Shown: piece by piece, positions 14,807 to 23,736 of the stretch
Layout of the letters: each line of letters begins with the position of its first letter
How positions within the stretch are numbered: position 1 is the first letter of the stretch
NCBI GenBank assembly: GCA_023418995.1
Contig: JAEZYP010000009.1
Coordinates: forward strand, 1-33,071
Origin: Bacillota bacterium
GTDB taxonomy: Bacteria > Bacillota > Clostridia > Oscillospirales > Acutalibacteraceae
Direction: 5' to 3'
DNA: 33,071 nucleotides
The notes under the pieces: generated by a model
Databases searched by the model: none
The model's input: the letters and a program-made list of their open reading frames with translations, nothing else
What the model was told of the DNA's origin: nothing
Translations under genes and position numbers: made by a program

Positions 14807-17188
14807 CTATTGCTTCTCCGCCTTGCTGAATATTGAATTCGCGTAGCGAACCGCGCCCATCGCGTCCTTGGAGTAGCTGTCCGCGTGAATCATATCCGCG
14901 TATTGCGGCGTTAATACCGCGCCGCCCACCATAATTCTGCAATCCGGCGCGCTTTTGTGAAGCTCAGAAATGGTTTTTTCCATATTGACGACCGTCGTTG
15001 TCATCAAAGCGCTCAGACCGACCAGCTTTACATCGTTTTTTGTTACCGCTGTGACGACTTCTTCGGCAGGAACATCCTTGCCAAGGTCGATAATGTCGTA
15101 GCTGTAGTTTTCCAGCAGTACCTTGACAATGTTTTTTCCAATATCGTGAATATCGCCCTGAACCGTCGCCAGAACAATTTTATCCTTCTTTACGCTTTCT
15201 CCGGTGCTGACCAGCTTGACCCGAATCGCATCAAACGCGCCCTTTGCAGCCTCAGCGCTCATCAGAAGCTGAGGCAGAAACAACACGCCCTGTTCAAAAT
15301 CGTGCCCAACCTCATCAAGCGCGGGAATCAGCTGTCCGTTGATAATTTCAAGGGGCTCCATACTCTCTAAAAGCTTTTCGGCGGCGCTGCGGGCACTTTC
15401 CTTCAATCCTTTTACAATCGCGGCATGAAGTCCCATCTCACTTGCCGCCGGAACCGCCGGCTCCGCTTTCTGACCGGAGTATTTCCCGATATAGCCCATG
15501 CATTTATCATCCACGCCGCTCAGCGCACAGTATGAAAAATAGGCATCCATCATCGGCTGGGAATTCGGGTTGATGATCGCGGCACCCAGGCCGTTCTGCA
15601 AAGCCATGGTAAAGAAGGACGCGTTGATTTTTTCTCTCTGTGGCAACCCGAACGAAATATTCGATACTCCGAGAGAAGTGGGGATACCGAGCCTTTCTCT
15701 GATCAGCTTCAGCGCTTCCAGCGTAATCTGCGCGTTTTCCTGCCCCGCGCTGATCGTCATCGCCAGAACGTCTACTATAATTTCTTTCTTATCAATTCCG
15801 TACTCCGCCGCTTTCCTTACAATTTTTTCCGCTATGGCAAACCGCCCCTCGGCTGTTTCAGGAATGCCGTTCTCATCCAGCGTCAGCGCGATTACCGCCC
15901 CGCCGTATTTTTGAACCAATGGAAAGACGCTGTTCATGGATTCTTCCTTGCCGTTTACGGAATTAATCAGTGGCTTACCGTTATAAATACGCATGGCGCT
16001 TTCCATCGCCGCAATACTGGAGGTATCGATTTGCAAGGGGAGGTCGATCACACTCTGGATCTCCGTAACCGCCCGCTTCATCATCGCAACCTCATCGATT
16101 TCCGGCAGACCTACGTTTACATCGAGGATATCCGCACCGTTCTGCTGCTGGGTGATACCCTCGCGCAGAATATAATCCATATCATTTTCACGAAGCGCCT
16201 GTTTCAGCCGGGATTTTCCGGAGGGGTTAATCCGTTCGCCGATCAGCACGGGCGTTTTGCCGAAAGTAATCGCCCTTGCGTAGGAAGAAACCACTGTGAT
16301 ATCATGCTTTTCTATCGGTTTCGGGCAAATATCCCTGCAGCGAGCGGTCATTGCCGCGATATGCTCCGGCGTAGTACCACAGCATCCGCCGATGACCCAG
16401 GCTCCATACTCCGCAATCTCCGCCATCGCGTCAGCGAATTCGTCGGGCTCAACCTCGAATATGGTTTTTCCGTCCACACTTTTGGGCAGACCGGCATTCG
16501 GGTTTACAATAATGGGAACCGAACAGCAATCGGCGAGCTGCGGGAGCAGGCTCCGCATCTGCTCCGGTCCAAGCCCGCAGTTAAAACCAAGTCCGTCCAC
16601 ACCGAGCCCCTCCAGCAGAGCGACCGCCGCCGGAACATCGCCGCCGGTCAGCAGCTTTCCGTGCTCATCAAAAATCATTGTTACAAAAACCGGCAGCGCG
16701 GTATTCTCCTTTACTGCCAGAACGGCCGCCTTGCATTCGTAGGTATCGCTCATAGTTTCAATCAGCACAAGGTCGGCTCCCGCCTGTTCGCCGGCAACCG
16801 CCATCTCTTTAAAATATTGATAAGCCTGTTCAAAGGCTAGGTCACCCAAAGGCTTCATCAGCTTTCCGGTCGGTCCGATGTCCATCGCCACCAGCGCCGG
16901 GCGATTCCCGACTGCCTCCTTCGCCCGTAAAACACCCTGCGCCACAATTTCGGTTACCGGATAGCCGCAGTTGTGCAGCTTTGCGCCATTGGCACCGAAG
17001 GTATTGGTCTTAATGATGTCCGCGCCCGCCTCCAGATACCTTCGATGGATATCGGCAATGACCTCCGGGTGTGTCAGATTCCACAGCTCGGGCAATTCTC
17101 CGGCTGCAAGGCCGTTTGCCTGTAAGATGGTTCCCATTGCTCCGTCAAAAAACAACATGCGCTTCCCCAGCACCGGAATCAGATTCAT
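14807..17188 (-). CDS. metH: Cobalamin-dependent methionine synthase, lacking the reactivation domain
   Basis: 793 residues, against about 1,230 for E. coli MetH. The N-terminal homocysteine methyltransferase barrel has its zinc cysteines C204, C269 and C270 (GFNCG and GGCCG). The methyltetrahydrofolate (pterin-binding) domain spans about 310-565, with GERINPSGKSRLKQAL and DVNVG. The cobalamin cap and binding domains span about 590-790, with DIHDIGKNIV, where H681 is the lower axial ligand, and the late GGAVLT. The AdoMet-binding activation domain is missing, but a homologue is encoded 4 bp upstream as a separate gene. It transfers the methyl group from methyl-THF to homocysteine via methylcobalamin. 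It is the third gene of metF-activator-metH; metY, elsewhere in the window, makes its homocysteine substrate. Confidence 0.94.
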   Translation of the reverse strand: MNLIPVLGKRMLFFDGAMGTILQANGLAAGELPELWNLTHPEVIADIHRRYLEAGADIIKTNTFGANGAKLHNCGYPVTEIVAQGVLRAKEAVGNRPALVAMDIGPTGKLMKPLGDLAFEQAYQYFKEMAVAGEQAGADLVLIETMSDTYECKAAVLAVKENTALPVFVTMIFDEHGKLLTGGDVPAAVALLEGLGVDGLGFNCGLGPEQMRSLLPQLADCCSVPIIVNPNAGLPKSVDGKTIFEVEPDEFADAMAEIAEYGAWVIGGCCGTTPEHIAAMTARCRDICPKPIEKHDITVVSSYARAITFGKTPVLIGERINPSGKSRLKQALRENDMDYILREGITQQQNGADILDVNVGLPEIDEVAMMKRAVTEIQSVIDLPLQIDTSSIAAMESAMRIYNGKPLINSVNGKEESMNSVFPLVQKYGGAVIALTLDENGIPETAEGRFAIAEKIVRKAAEYGIDKKEIIVDVLAMTISAGQENAQITLEALKLIRERLGIPTSLGVSNISFGLPQREKINASFFTMALQNGLGAAIINPNSQPMMDAYFSYCALSGVDDKCMGYIGKYSGQKAEPAVPAASEMGLHAAIVKGLKESARSAAEKLLESMEPLEIINGQLIPALDEVGHDFEQGVLFLPQLLMSAEAAKGAFDAIRVKLVSTGESVKKDKIVLATVQGDIHDIGKNIVKVLLENYSYDIIDLGKDVPAEEVVTAVTKNDVKLVGLSALMTTTVVNMEKTISELHKSAPDCRIMVGGAVLTPQYADMIHADSYSKDAMGAVRYANSIFSKAEKQ

Positions 17189-17192
17189 GATA

Positions 17193-17834
17193 TCATTCCT
17201 TTCTGAACGGACAGTCCGTTGCTTTGCATTCCATACATTTCGCGATGTGGCAGCCCTGTTCCCGGTCGGTCAGCCCGATGACCGCGGTGACGGATTTGGT
17301 CGGAGTAAGCATACAGCTTTCCGTCATGGTCAAGCCGATTCTCTTGGGGCAATCCAGCACGCCAAGAATATCCTTTTGGTGGCTGATCGAGAAATCGCCG
17401 TAGCCCGGGCTATAGCGAGGTCTGAGATAGAATCCGTGCTTCGCCGCTTCTTCGGCAATTTCCCGCTCGAATTCGTCACAGCAGCTTTCCGCCATAGCAG
17501 CCGCACAGGCCTGTAGAATAACGGTTCTGCTCATATCCAGCTTGGAATACCGGAGCAAAAGAAAATCGACTCTGGAACCCAGTGTGGCGGCAAACAAAAC
17601 CGCCTCACCACAGCCCTCCAGATGACCGCGCAAATCACTGCTATTAACTTCGATGCCGCCAATCACGACTGAGCCCGACCGGAACGAAACCGGGAACGTC
17701 CGGCTCAGCCAGCGCGGCGAGATCACCTGCTCCAATTCCTCCAAACAGGAATCAATAAGGTTCAGTACCTCCTTGCCGGCTGGCTTTCCGCGATAGCCCA
17801 GGTAGCGAAGGATTTCATTTCTGTCCACCTTCAT
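17193..17834 (-). CDS. Stand-alone methionine synthase activation-domain protein with a four-cysteine C-terminus
   Basis: 213 residues; the ATG overlaps the metF stop by 4 nt and the stop lies 4 nt before the metH start, giving a tightly coupled operon. RPRYSPGYGDFS (138-149) corresponds to the RxxxGY AdoMet-binding motif of the MetH reactivation domain, and LTMTESCMLTPTKSVTAVIG matches its last strand. The protein resembles the separate activation proteins of split MetH systems such as Thermotoga TM0269. It should bring SAM and electrons to reductively methylate inactive cob(II)alamin. The C-terminus carries C195, C200, C203 and C208, absent from E. coli MetH, which could bind metal or an iron-sulfur cluster (inference). 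Confidence 0.85.
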   Translation of the reverse strand: MKVDRNEILRYLGYRGKPAGKEVLNLIDSCLEELEQVISPRWLSRTFPVSFRSGSVVIGGIEVNSSDLRGHLEGCGEAVLFAATLGSRVDFLLLRYSKLDMSRTVILQACAAAMAESCCDEFEREIAEEAAKHGFYLRPRYSPGYGDFSISHQKDILGVLDCPKRIGLTMTESCMLTPTKSVTAVIGLTDREQGCHIAKCMECKATDCPFRKE

Positions 17835-18697
17835 CCGCGTATGATCTCCGAAAGATTCTCCATGATTTTGCCGGCTATTTCCGGCTTATTCATTGTATAT
17901 AAATGGATGGACTTCACACCGTTGGATATCAGGTCGATAATCTGCTCCGTTGCGTAGGCGATTCCCGCCTGCTTCATGGCGAGCGGATTATCGGCGAATT
18001 TATCCACAATCGCGCGGAAGCGCGGCGGCAGCGCCGTACCCGAAAGCGCGCAGATACGCTTGATCTGTTTGCTGTTGGTCACCGGCATAATTCCGGCAAC
18101 CACCGGAACATGGATTCCCTTGGCCATAATACGAAACAGAAAATTGTAAAGAACATTATTGTCAAAAAACATCTGAGTGGTCAAAAAATCGCAGCCGCTT
18201 TCCACCTTTTGCTTCAGGTACTCAATATCGTCTTCCTTATGCTCGCACTCCACGTGACCTTCGGGGTAGCACGCCGCGCCGATGCAAAAATCCCCCTGCC
18301 TGTGGATATCCTGTATCAGCTCGCCGGCATAATGATACTGCGCTGGTGACGGAAAATCGGAGCCCTGCGGGATATCGCCTCGGAGCGCCAGTATGTTTTC
18401 GATCCCGTTTTCCTCCAGCGCCTTTAAAACCCGGGACACCTGCTGCTTTGTTGAGGAAACGCAGGTAAGGTGTGCCAGCGCCGGAACACCGTTTTTTTGC
18501 GCTTCGGCGGCAATGTGAACGGTATTTTCGGATGTTCCCCCGCCCGCTCCGTAGGTCACGCTCATAAAATCGGGTTTCAGGCGGGCAATATCGCTCACAA
18601 CCGCCTGTACCTGCTCAATATCGGAGCCCTGCTTCGGGGGAAACAGCTCGCAGGAAAAGGTCACTTTGCCGCTTTTTAATATTTCACTGATACGCAT
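17831..18697 (-). CDS. metF: 5,10-Methylenetetrahydrofolate reductase
   Basis: 288 residues; the ATG at 18697 has AAGGA about 10 nt upstream. The MetF barrel is recognisable by VTFSCELFPPKQGSD at the start, FMSVTYGAGGGTSENT, HLTCVSS, NILALRGDIPQ, the cysteine-containing GAACYPEGH, FLTTQMFFDN and VPVVAGIMPV. It uses FAD and reduces methylene-THF to methyl-THF, the methyl donor for MetH encoded two genes downstream. It is the first gene of the operon. A MITE copy lies between the promoter-like sequence at 18906-18934 and this gene, so the transcript would include the element. No S-box (SAM riboswitch) or cobalamin riboswitch motif is visible upstream. Confidence 0.93.
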   Translation of the reverse strand: MRISEILKSGKVTFSCELFPPKQGSDIEQVQAVVSDIARLKPDFMSVTYGAGGGTSENTVHIAAEAQKNGVPALAHLTCVSSTKQQVSRVLKALEENGIENILALRGDIPQGSDFPSPAQYHYAGELIQDIHRQGDFCIGAACYPEGHVECEHKEDDIEYLKQKVESGCDFLTTQMFFDNNVLYNFLFRIMAKGIHVPVVAGIMPVTNSKQIKRICALSGTALPPRFRAIVDKFADNPLAMKQAGIAYATEQIIDLISNGVKSIHLYTMNKPEIAGKIMENLSEIIRG

Positions 18698-18734
18698 CTT
18701 TATTCCATCCTTTGGCCTTGCCGAACGGCAGATT

Positions 18735-18893
18735 TATAGTCGATTCGCTTTTAAAACGAAGAAATCTTTTCGAGTTTATTTTTCGTGATGTAAGACGGAC
18801 AGCAAAAACCAGACTGGCGTCTGGCGGGGGGCAACGCCGCAACACGGAAAACAGGCCGCAAAGACCGGGGTGTTTTGGAGTTAATCGGCTATC
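18735..18893. mobile_element. MITE-like element, copy 2
   Basis: A 159-bp relative of the element at 6835. The left end TATAGTCGATTCGCTTTTAA and right end TTTTGGAGTTAATCGGCTAT are imperfect inverted repeats. The body shares CGTGATGTAA, CGGACAGCAAAA, AGACTGGCGTCTGG and AGGCCGCAAAGACCGG with the other copies. It is the most divergent of the three. It lies in the metF leader, on the antisense strand relative to the gene if copy 3 is taken as sense. Confidence 0.78.
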
Positions 18894-19112
18894 CTGTTTC
18901 GGTCTATTATATCAAATTCAGCCGGGTCTGAAAAGGACAACTTCCTGTTATTTCCGACAAATTCTATCAATTTTCTATCTTTTACAATTTTAATCGATTT
19001 GTTACACGTGCTATTGTTTAATTATATTTTTTATTATATACTGATTTTTTAAATCTATAAAATCTGTTTATTTCCTATTTTTCTACATTTATTAAGATTA
19101 GGGGGCCTGTTT
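18894..19112. other. AT-rich divergent promoter region
   Basis: Very AT-rich spacer between metF (minus) and the GNAT gene (plus). Besides the metF promoter candidate I see no structured element and no coding sequence. Several TATATT-like boxes near 19020-19045 could serve the GNAT gene, but none has a clear -35 box. Confidence 0.5.
18906..18934 (-). promoter_or_regulatory. Candidate metF operon promoter
   Basis: On the minus strand: TTTTCA (18934-18929), a 17-bp spacer and TATAAT (18911-18906). The -10 is perfect and the -35 is weak. The predicted start lies 5-6 bp before MITE copy 2. Confidence 0.5.
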
Positions 19113-19646
19113 ATGAATCAACACGACACAGAGCCGCACGTTCTTCAGTTCCGCAAATGCGGTACAACCGATCTGGATGCTATTATGAACCTGCAGGCTC
19201 TCGTCTGCCGCGGAATAAAAAACAAGGATATCTTTGTTCCGAGCGAACGGGATCAGAACGAGGCGAATTTGAAGCAACCGAATTTCATACTCGGCTGCTT
19301 TGATCGAAATTTGATGGCAGCCTACTGCACAATTGCGTTCCCGGGCGAAAATGTGAATAATCTCGGCTGGGATTTACTGTGGCCCAGAGAAAAGGTCCTT
19401 TCCTGCGCTCTGCTCGATACGATTGTGGTTCACCCTGCTTTTCGGGGACAGCGCCTGCAGCAAAGGCTCATTCAGTACGCGGTTGCCCTTTTGGAGGAAT
19501 CTTCGGATATCCGTTATCTACTGACCACGGTTTCACCCCATAATCCGTACAGCCTGAGCAATGTGCAGGCTCTGGATTTTGAAATCATGATGAAAAAGCT
19601 GAAATATGGCGGCAAGGAGCGGTTTATCCTATGCCGAACGCTTTAA
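19113..19646 (+). CDS. GNAT-family N-acetyltransferase
   Basis: 177 residues; the ATG at 19113 has AGGGGG upstream. The GNAT core is visible: LDTIVVHPAFRGQRLQQRLI carries the acetyl-CoA pyrophosphate-binding motif (RGQRLQ in place of R/QxxGxG/A). An N-terminal strand FRKCGTTDLDAIMNLQ and a late HNPYSLSNVQALDFEIM helix also fit. The substrate is unknown. Its 3' end overlaps the convergent DUF554 gene by 23 nt, leaving no room for a normal intergenic terminator. Confidence 0.85.
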   Translation: MNQHDTEPHVLQFRKCGTTDLDAIMNLQALVCRGIKNKDIFVPSERDQNEANLKQPNFILGCFDRNLMAAYCTIAFPGENVNNLGWDLLWPREKVLSCALLDTIVVHPAFRGQRLQQRLIQYAVALLEESSDIRYLLTTVSPHNPYSLSNVQALDFEIMMKKLKYGGKERFILCRTL

Positions 19647-20316
19647 GAAAGAAAAAGTAAAGAAACGGAAGAATAATGGCCGGCAGCATATTGCCGACCT
19701 TTATTTGTTTTATCTTCAAAAGATTCAGACCGATCGCCATAATCAAAACACCGCCAACCGCGGAAATTTCTTGAACCATCACGGCGCTAAGCAGGGATTT
19801 CAGCCCGGAGGAAGCCAAAGTAATGGCGCCCTGATAAACAAACACAGCTACGCAGGAAAAAACGACGCCGAAGCCAAGTGTGGAGCTTAAAAAGATGGAC
19901 ACAATGCCATCGAGCACAGATTTTGCAAACAGCGTCTGATGGTTGCCGGTCAGACCGCTTTCAATTGAGCCTACAATCGCCATGGAGCCAACGCAGAACA
20001 CCAGGCTGGAGGTTACAAAGGCCTTTGCCACACTGCCGTCGCTGCCCGAAGTTTTGCTTTCGATCCAGAGTCCAAGGCCGCTAAGCCTGTCCTCAATTTT
20101 AAGCGCTTCTCCGATCACGCTGCCGATGGCGAGGCTAAAAATAAGGAGAAGCAGGTTCTCGGTTTTAATGGCGCTCAGCATTCCGATTAAAAAGACCGAA
20201 AGTGCAATCGCATTCATAATCGTTTCCCGGTAATTCTCCCGGATTCCGCTTTTCAAAACCAGCCCAAAGGCGGTTCCCCCCGCAATTGCCAGCGCGTTTA
20301 CTACAGTTCCCAGCAT
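19624..20316 (-). CDS. DUF554 family membrane protein
   Basis: 230 residues; the ATG at 20316 has a GAGGGCTGAGGA stretch upstream. About six to seven membrane segments; GTVVNALAIAGGTAFGLVL at the N-terminus, IGSVIGEALKIEDRL, CVGSMAIVGSIESGLTGNH and GLNLLKIKQIKVGNMLPAI are typical of the DUF554 (YdfK-type) integral membrane family. A small-molecule transport role is assumed for the family but not shown. It overlaps the GNAT gene tail to tail by 23 nt. Confidence 0.88.
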   Translation of the reverse strand: MLGTVVNALAIAGGTAFGLVLKSGIRENYRETIMNAIALSVFLIGMLSAIKTENLLLLIFSLAIGSVIGEALKIEDRLSGLGLWIESKTSGSDGSVAKAFVTSSLVFCVGSMAIVGSIESGLTGNHQTLFAKSVLDGIVSIFLSSTLGFGVVFSCVAVFVYQGAITLASSGLKSLLSAVMVQEISAVGGVLIMAIGLNLLKIKQIKVGNMLPAIILPFLYFFFLKAFGIG

Positions 20317-20403
20317 TCCTCAGCCCTCATTTACCATTTTAATCTTGTACCACGTAAAAGTAATACATTTAGTATAGCATTTTGAAAACATGTGTCAATA
20401 CGA

Positions 20404-20432
20404 TTAACTTCGGGTCGGAAATATGGTATGAT
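20404..20432 (+). promoter_or_regulatory. Candidate promoter of pglX
   Basis: TTAACT (20404-20409), a 17-bp spacer and TATGAT (20427-20432), 33 bp before the pglX start. It matches the consensus at 4 of 6 and 5 of 6 positions. Confidence 0.5.
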
Positions 20433-20464
20433 ATTTTCAGTATCAAACGGAGGGAGGTTCCGGT

Positions 20465-23400
20465 ATGAACAAAGCCGCTGTCAAGGCTTTTGCGGTCGGC
20501 GCTCGCAAAAGCCTGACCGTTCAGGCACGGAAAAACGCGGAGAGCATTCTCGCACAGGGCGGAGGATTCAGCCGGAGCCTTGGGGAAGATGTTGACCAGA
20601 AGGGGCTTCCCGCCGTGGCGGAGGAAGCCGCTTACTACTGGTTTACCCGCATCATTGCCGTGCGTTATCTGGAGGTAAACGGATACCTGCCGGATTCGGC
20701 GCATATTCTCTCGCCTTCGGCTCCCGAACCGGAGCAGGTGGACGAGCGTTTCACTGCCCGGTTCCTGAAAACATGCCGCGCTCTCACCCGAATACTGCCC
20801 GACTATTTTAAAATGCCGGATGAGTATCTTGATGCCCTGATCACACTCTCTCTCAGGGATAAAAACGGTGTTGTCCGTACTTTGCTCGATACCGTTCCGG
20901 AAAGTGACTTTCTCGGTGCGGTGGAAATTGTCGGATGGCTTTACCAATACTATAACAGCGAACGAAAAAACGAGGCTATCCGCTTATTAGACAGAAAAGT
21001 GAAACGTGAGGACGTTCCCGCCGCAACTCAGTTTTTTACCACTGACTGGGTTGTTCGCTATATGGTGAATAACTCGTTGGGAAAATACTGGATGGAGCGT
21101 CACCCGGAAAGCGACCTGAGAGAAAAACTGGAATTCTACCTGGAGCCAGCCGAGAAAAAGCCGCCGGAGCACAGCGGACAAAGCTTATCCCCTGAGGAAA
21201 TTCGGGTCATGGACCCCTGCATGGGAAGCGGGCATATTCTGGTTTATGCTTTCGACCTTTTAATGGAAATTTACCGGGAATGCGGCTATTCAGACTATGA
21301 TGCGTCGGCGCTGATTTTAAAAAAGAACCTTTACGGGCTGGATATCGACAGCCGTTCGTACCGTTTGGCGTACTTTGCGCTGATGATGAAGGCGCGGCGC
21401 TATCACGCGGACATTTTAACACAGGGTCTGCGCTTAAATCTTTACGAAATCCGCGAGAGCAATGAGCTTGGTGACGACTTGATTGCCTTTGCCGCAAACG
21501 GCGATAAGGAAATGGAAAAAGACCTGCTCGAGCTGACTATTTCTCTGTACGACGCGAAGGAATACGGCAGCATCGTTCCCGTCGCACCGGTTGACTTCGC
21601 GTGCGTCTACCGGCGCATAGAGGAAATCAGGCGGATGAGCTGCGCGGATTTGTACGAGCTGGCTCACCGTAATGACGCTCTGGAAAAGCTTCTGCCGTTG
21701 ATAAAGCAGGCGCAGGTCATGACGGAAAAATATGAGGTGGTTGCCACTAACCCACCTTACCTTTGTAAAATGGATACCAAGCTGAAACGCTTTGTCAAAA
21801 AGCATTACCAGGATTTTCGCGGCGATTTATTTGCCGTGTTTATGTACCGAAATTTGGATTTTTGCAGAGAGAACGGCTACTGCGCGTTTATGTCCCCTTT
21901 TGTGTGGATGTTTATCCGAAGCTACGAAAAGCTACGGGAATTCATTCTCAAAAATAAATCCGTTTCTTCGCTGATTCAGCTGGAATATTCCGCATTTGAG
22001 GAAGCAACCGTACCAATTTGTACCTTCGTATTAAAAAACGGGAGCGAAAGCGAAAAGGGAGTCTATTTAAAGCTCTCTGATTTCAGGGGCGGCATGGAGA
22101 TTCAGCGGCAAAAGGTGGCAGAGGCTATCCGAAATCCCAACTGCGGCTACCGCTATGAGGTCTCCCTGAACCGGTTTTCATCCATCCCCGGCATGCCCAT
22201 CGCTTACTGGGGCAGCGGGCGTTTTGCGGAGCTCTTCACCGGCTTGCCCGCGCTGGGGGAAACGGCGGCGGTTACGAACGGTCTTTTCACCTGCGATAAC
22301 AATCGCTTTCTGCGGTTCTGGTATGAGGTTCCGCGTAAAAACATCTTCTTTGGCTGTACAGACAGAGTCACCTGCGAAAAAAGCGAAAAAGTCTGGTTTC
22401 CCTATAACAAGGGCGGCGACTTCCGCAAATGGTACGGGAACCATGACTATGTTGTGAATTTCAAGGGCTTCGGCGAAGAAATCAGCGCGTATCGTGTATT
22501 AAGCGGGCAGTCCGCCTCCTTTCCCGGGCAGAAGTATTACTTTCAGCCCGGCGTATCCTGGTCGTTCGTAAGCTCCTCCAAATTCGGCGTTCGTTATTAT
22601 CCGGAGGGGTTTGTGTTTGATATCGCCGGTTCCTCCGTCTTTGCGGGCACCCCCGAGGATACCCTTGTGATTTTGGGCTTTTTATCGAGCAAGGTTGCCT
22701 TTGAAATGCTGAATTTGATCAACCCCACGCTGAACTATCAGGCGGGCAACGTTGCAAAGCTTCCTCTGCACATTAATGAAGCCTGCCGGAAGCGTGTCTG
22801 CGACCTGGTTTCGGAAAATATCGAGCTGTCAAAGGCTGACTGGGATTCCTTTGAAACGAGCTGGAATTTTGAGCTTCATCCGCTGGTGCGATTCAGGCTG
22901 AAACAAAAAGCAGCCGGTGCGCCGTCCTCCTCTCTGGAGGAGCTGTACTCAAAATGGGATAACGTGTGCCGCGCGCGCTTTTTCAGAATGAAAGAAAACG
23001 AAGAGGAGCTGAACCGGATTTTCATTGATGATTACGGCCTGCAAAAGGAGTTAACCCCTAAAGCAGAAGGAAGGGATATCTCCGTGCGAAATGCGGATTT
23101 ATCGCGTGATATCCGCTCTTTGGTTTCCTTTGCGGTTGGCTGCCTGTTCGGACGCTACCGAATTCCGGATACGGAAATCCCCCCCGCAAACGTCCTGTCG
23201 GTTCCAGATGGAATCTCTGTGCCCGGTGACATTACGGAACGCTTCCTCGAATTTGTAGAGGAAGTATTCGGTAAGGACACGCTTTCGCTGAACCTTACGT
23301 TTATCGCAGGTGCGCTCGGCGGCCGGGAGAAGGAGCCGCAGAAGGCTATCAGGGATTATTTCTTCCGAAAATTCTTTCAAGACCATGTCCGGGTTTACCG

Positions 23401-23719
23401 GAAGCGGCCTGTCTACTGGATGTTCGACGGCGCGGCGGTGCGGGTGCTGTGCTACGCCCATACTTATGGAGAGCCTACGGCTCGGCAGGCGATTTCCGTG
23501 TTTAATTCGGCAATCGCCGCGCTTTCCCGGAAGATGGAAGCCGCACCCACACCCGCCAAAAAAGAAAAGCTGGCGAAACAGCTTACCAGACTGGAACAGT
23601 ACCGCGGGAAGCTGCAAAGGATAGCAGAATGTCATATTTCAATTGACCTAAACGACGGTATCCTTAAAAACTATCAGAAAATTCAGGGCGGGGAGTCCCT
23701 GCTTGCAAAAATCACTTAG
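20465..23719 (+). CDS. pglX: BREX-type PglX adenine-specific DNA methyltransferase, solitary
   Basis: 1084 residues; the ATG at 20465 has GGAGGGAGG upstream. The N-terminus MNKAAVKAFAVGARKSL and the FFTTDWVVRYMVNNSLGKYW segment (about 190-210) are characteristic of PglX. SAM-binding motif I is DPCMGSGHILVYAFD (250-264), followed by NLYGLDIDSRSYRLAYFALM. The catalytic motif IV is NPPY (429-432), indicating N6-adenine methylation. The C-terminal target-recognition half ends with VYRKRPVYWMFDG, also a PglX hallmark. No nuclease motif is seen. In BREX systems PglX marks host DNA and acts with BrxA, BrxB, BrxC and PglZ, none of which is encoded here. Its neighbours are housekeeping genes, with azlC only 17 bp downstream. 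It is therefore an orphan methylase or a relic, unless the partner genes are elsewhere. Confidence 0.88.
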   Translation: MNKAAVKAFAVGARKSLTVQARKNAESILAQGGGFSRSLGEDVDQKGLPAVAEEAAYYWFTRIIAVRYLEVNGYLPDSAHILSPSAPEPEQVDERFTARFLKTCRALTRILPDYFKMPDEYLDALITLSLRDKNGVVRTLLDTVPESDFLGAVEIVGWLYQYYNSERKNEAIRLLDRKVKREDVPAATQFFTTDWVVRYMVNNSLGKYWMERHPESDLREKLEFYLEPAEKKPPEHSGQSLSPEEIRVMDPCMGSGHILVYAFDLLMEIYRECGYSDYDASALILKKNLYGLDIDSRSYRLAYFALMMKARRYHADILTQGLRLNLYEIRESNELGDDLIAFAANGDKEMEKDLLELTISLYDAKEYGSIVPVAPVDFACVYRRIEEIRRMSCADLYELAHRNDALEKLLPLIKQAQVMTEKYEVVATNPPYLCKMDTKLKRFVKKHYQDFRGDLFAVFMYRNLDFCRENGYCAFMSPFVWMFIRSYEKLREFILKNKSVSSLIQLEYSAFEEATVPICTFVLKNGSESEKGVYLKLSDFRGGMEIQRQKVAEAIRNPNCGYRYEVSLNRFSSIPGMPIAYWGSGRFAELFTGLPALGETAAVTNGLFTCDNNRFLRFWYEVPRKNIFFGCTDRVTCEKSEKVWFPYNKGGDFRKWYGNHDYVVNFKGFGEEISAYRVLSGQSASFPGQKYYFQPGVSWSFVSSSKFGVRYYPEGFVFDIAGSSVFAGTPEDTLVILGFLSSKVAFEMLNLINPTLNYQAGNVAKLPLHINEACRKRVCDLVSENIELSKADWDSFETSWNFELHPLVRFRLKQKAAGAPSSSLEELYSKWDNVCRARFFRMKENEEELNRIFIDDYGLQKELTPKAEGRDISVRNADLSRDIRSLVSFAVGCLFGRYRIPDTEIPPANVLSVPDGISVPGDITERFLEFVEEVFGKDTLSLNLTFIAGALGGREKEPQKAIRDYFFRKFFQDHVRVYRKRPVYWMFDGAAVRVLCYAHTYGEPTARQAISVFNSAIAALSRKMEAAPTPAKKEKLAKQLTRLEQYRGKLQRIAECHISIDLNDGILKNYQKIQGGESLLAKIT

Positions 23720-23736
23720 AACTGAGGCGGTCTCTT

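Noticed and set aside
15911..16840. 309-codon plus-strand frame inside metH
   Set aside because: It is antisense to strongly supported catalytic domains of MetH, with no ribosome site and no recognisable domain.
18698..19112. SAM (S-box) or cobalamin riboswitch before metF
   Set aside because: I looked for the conserved cores on the minus strand and found only the MITE and AT-rich DNA.
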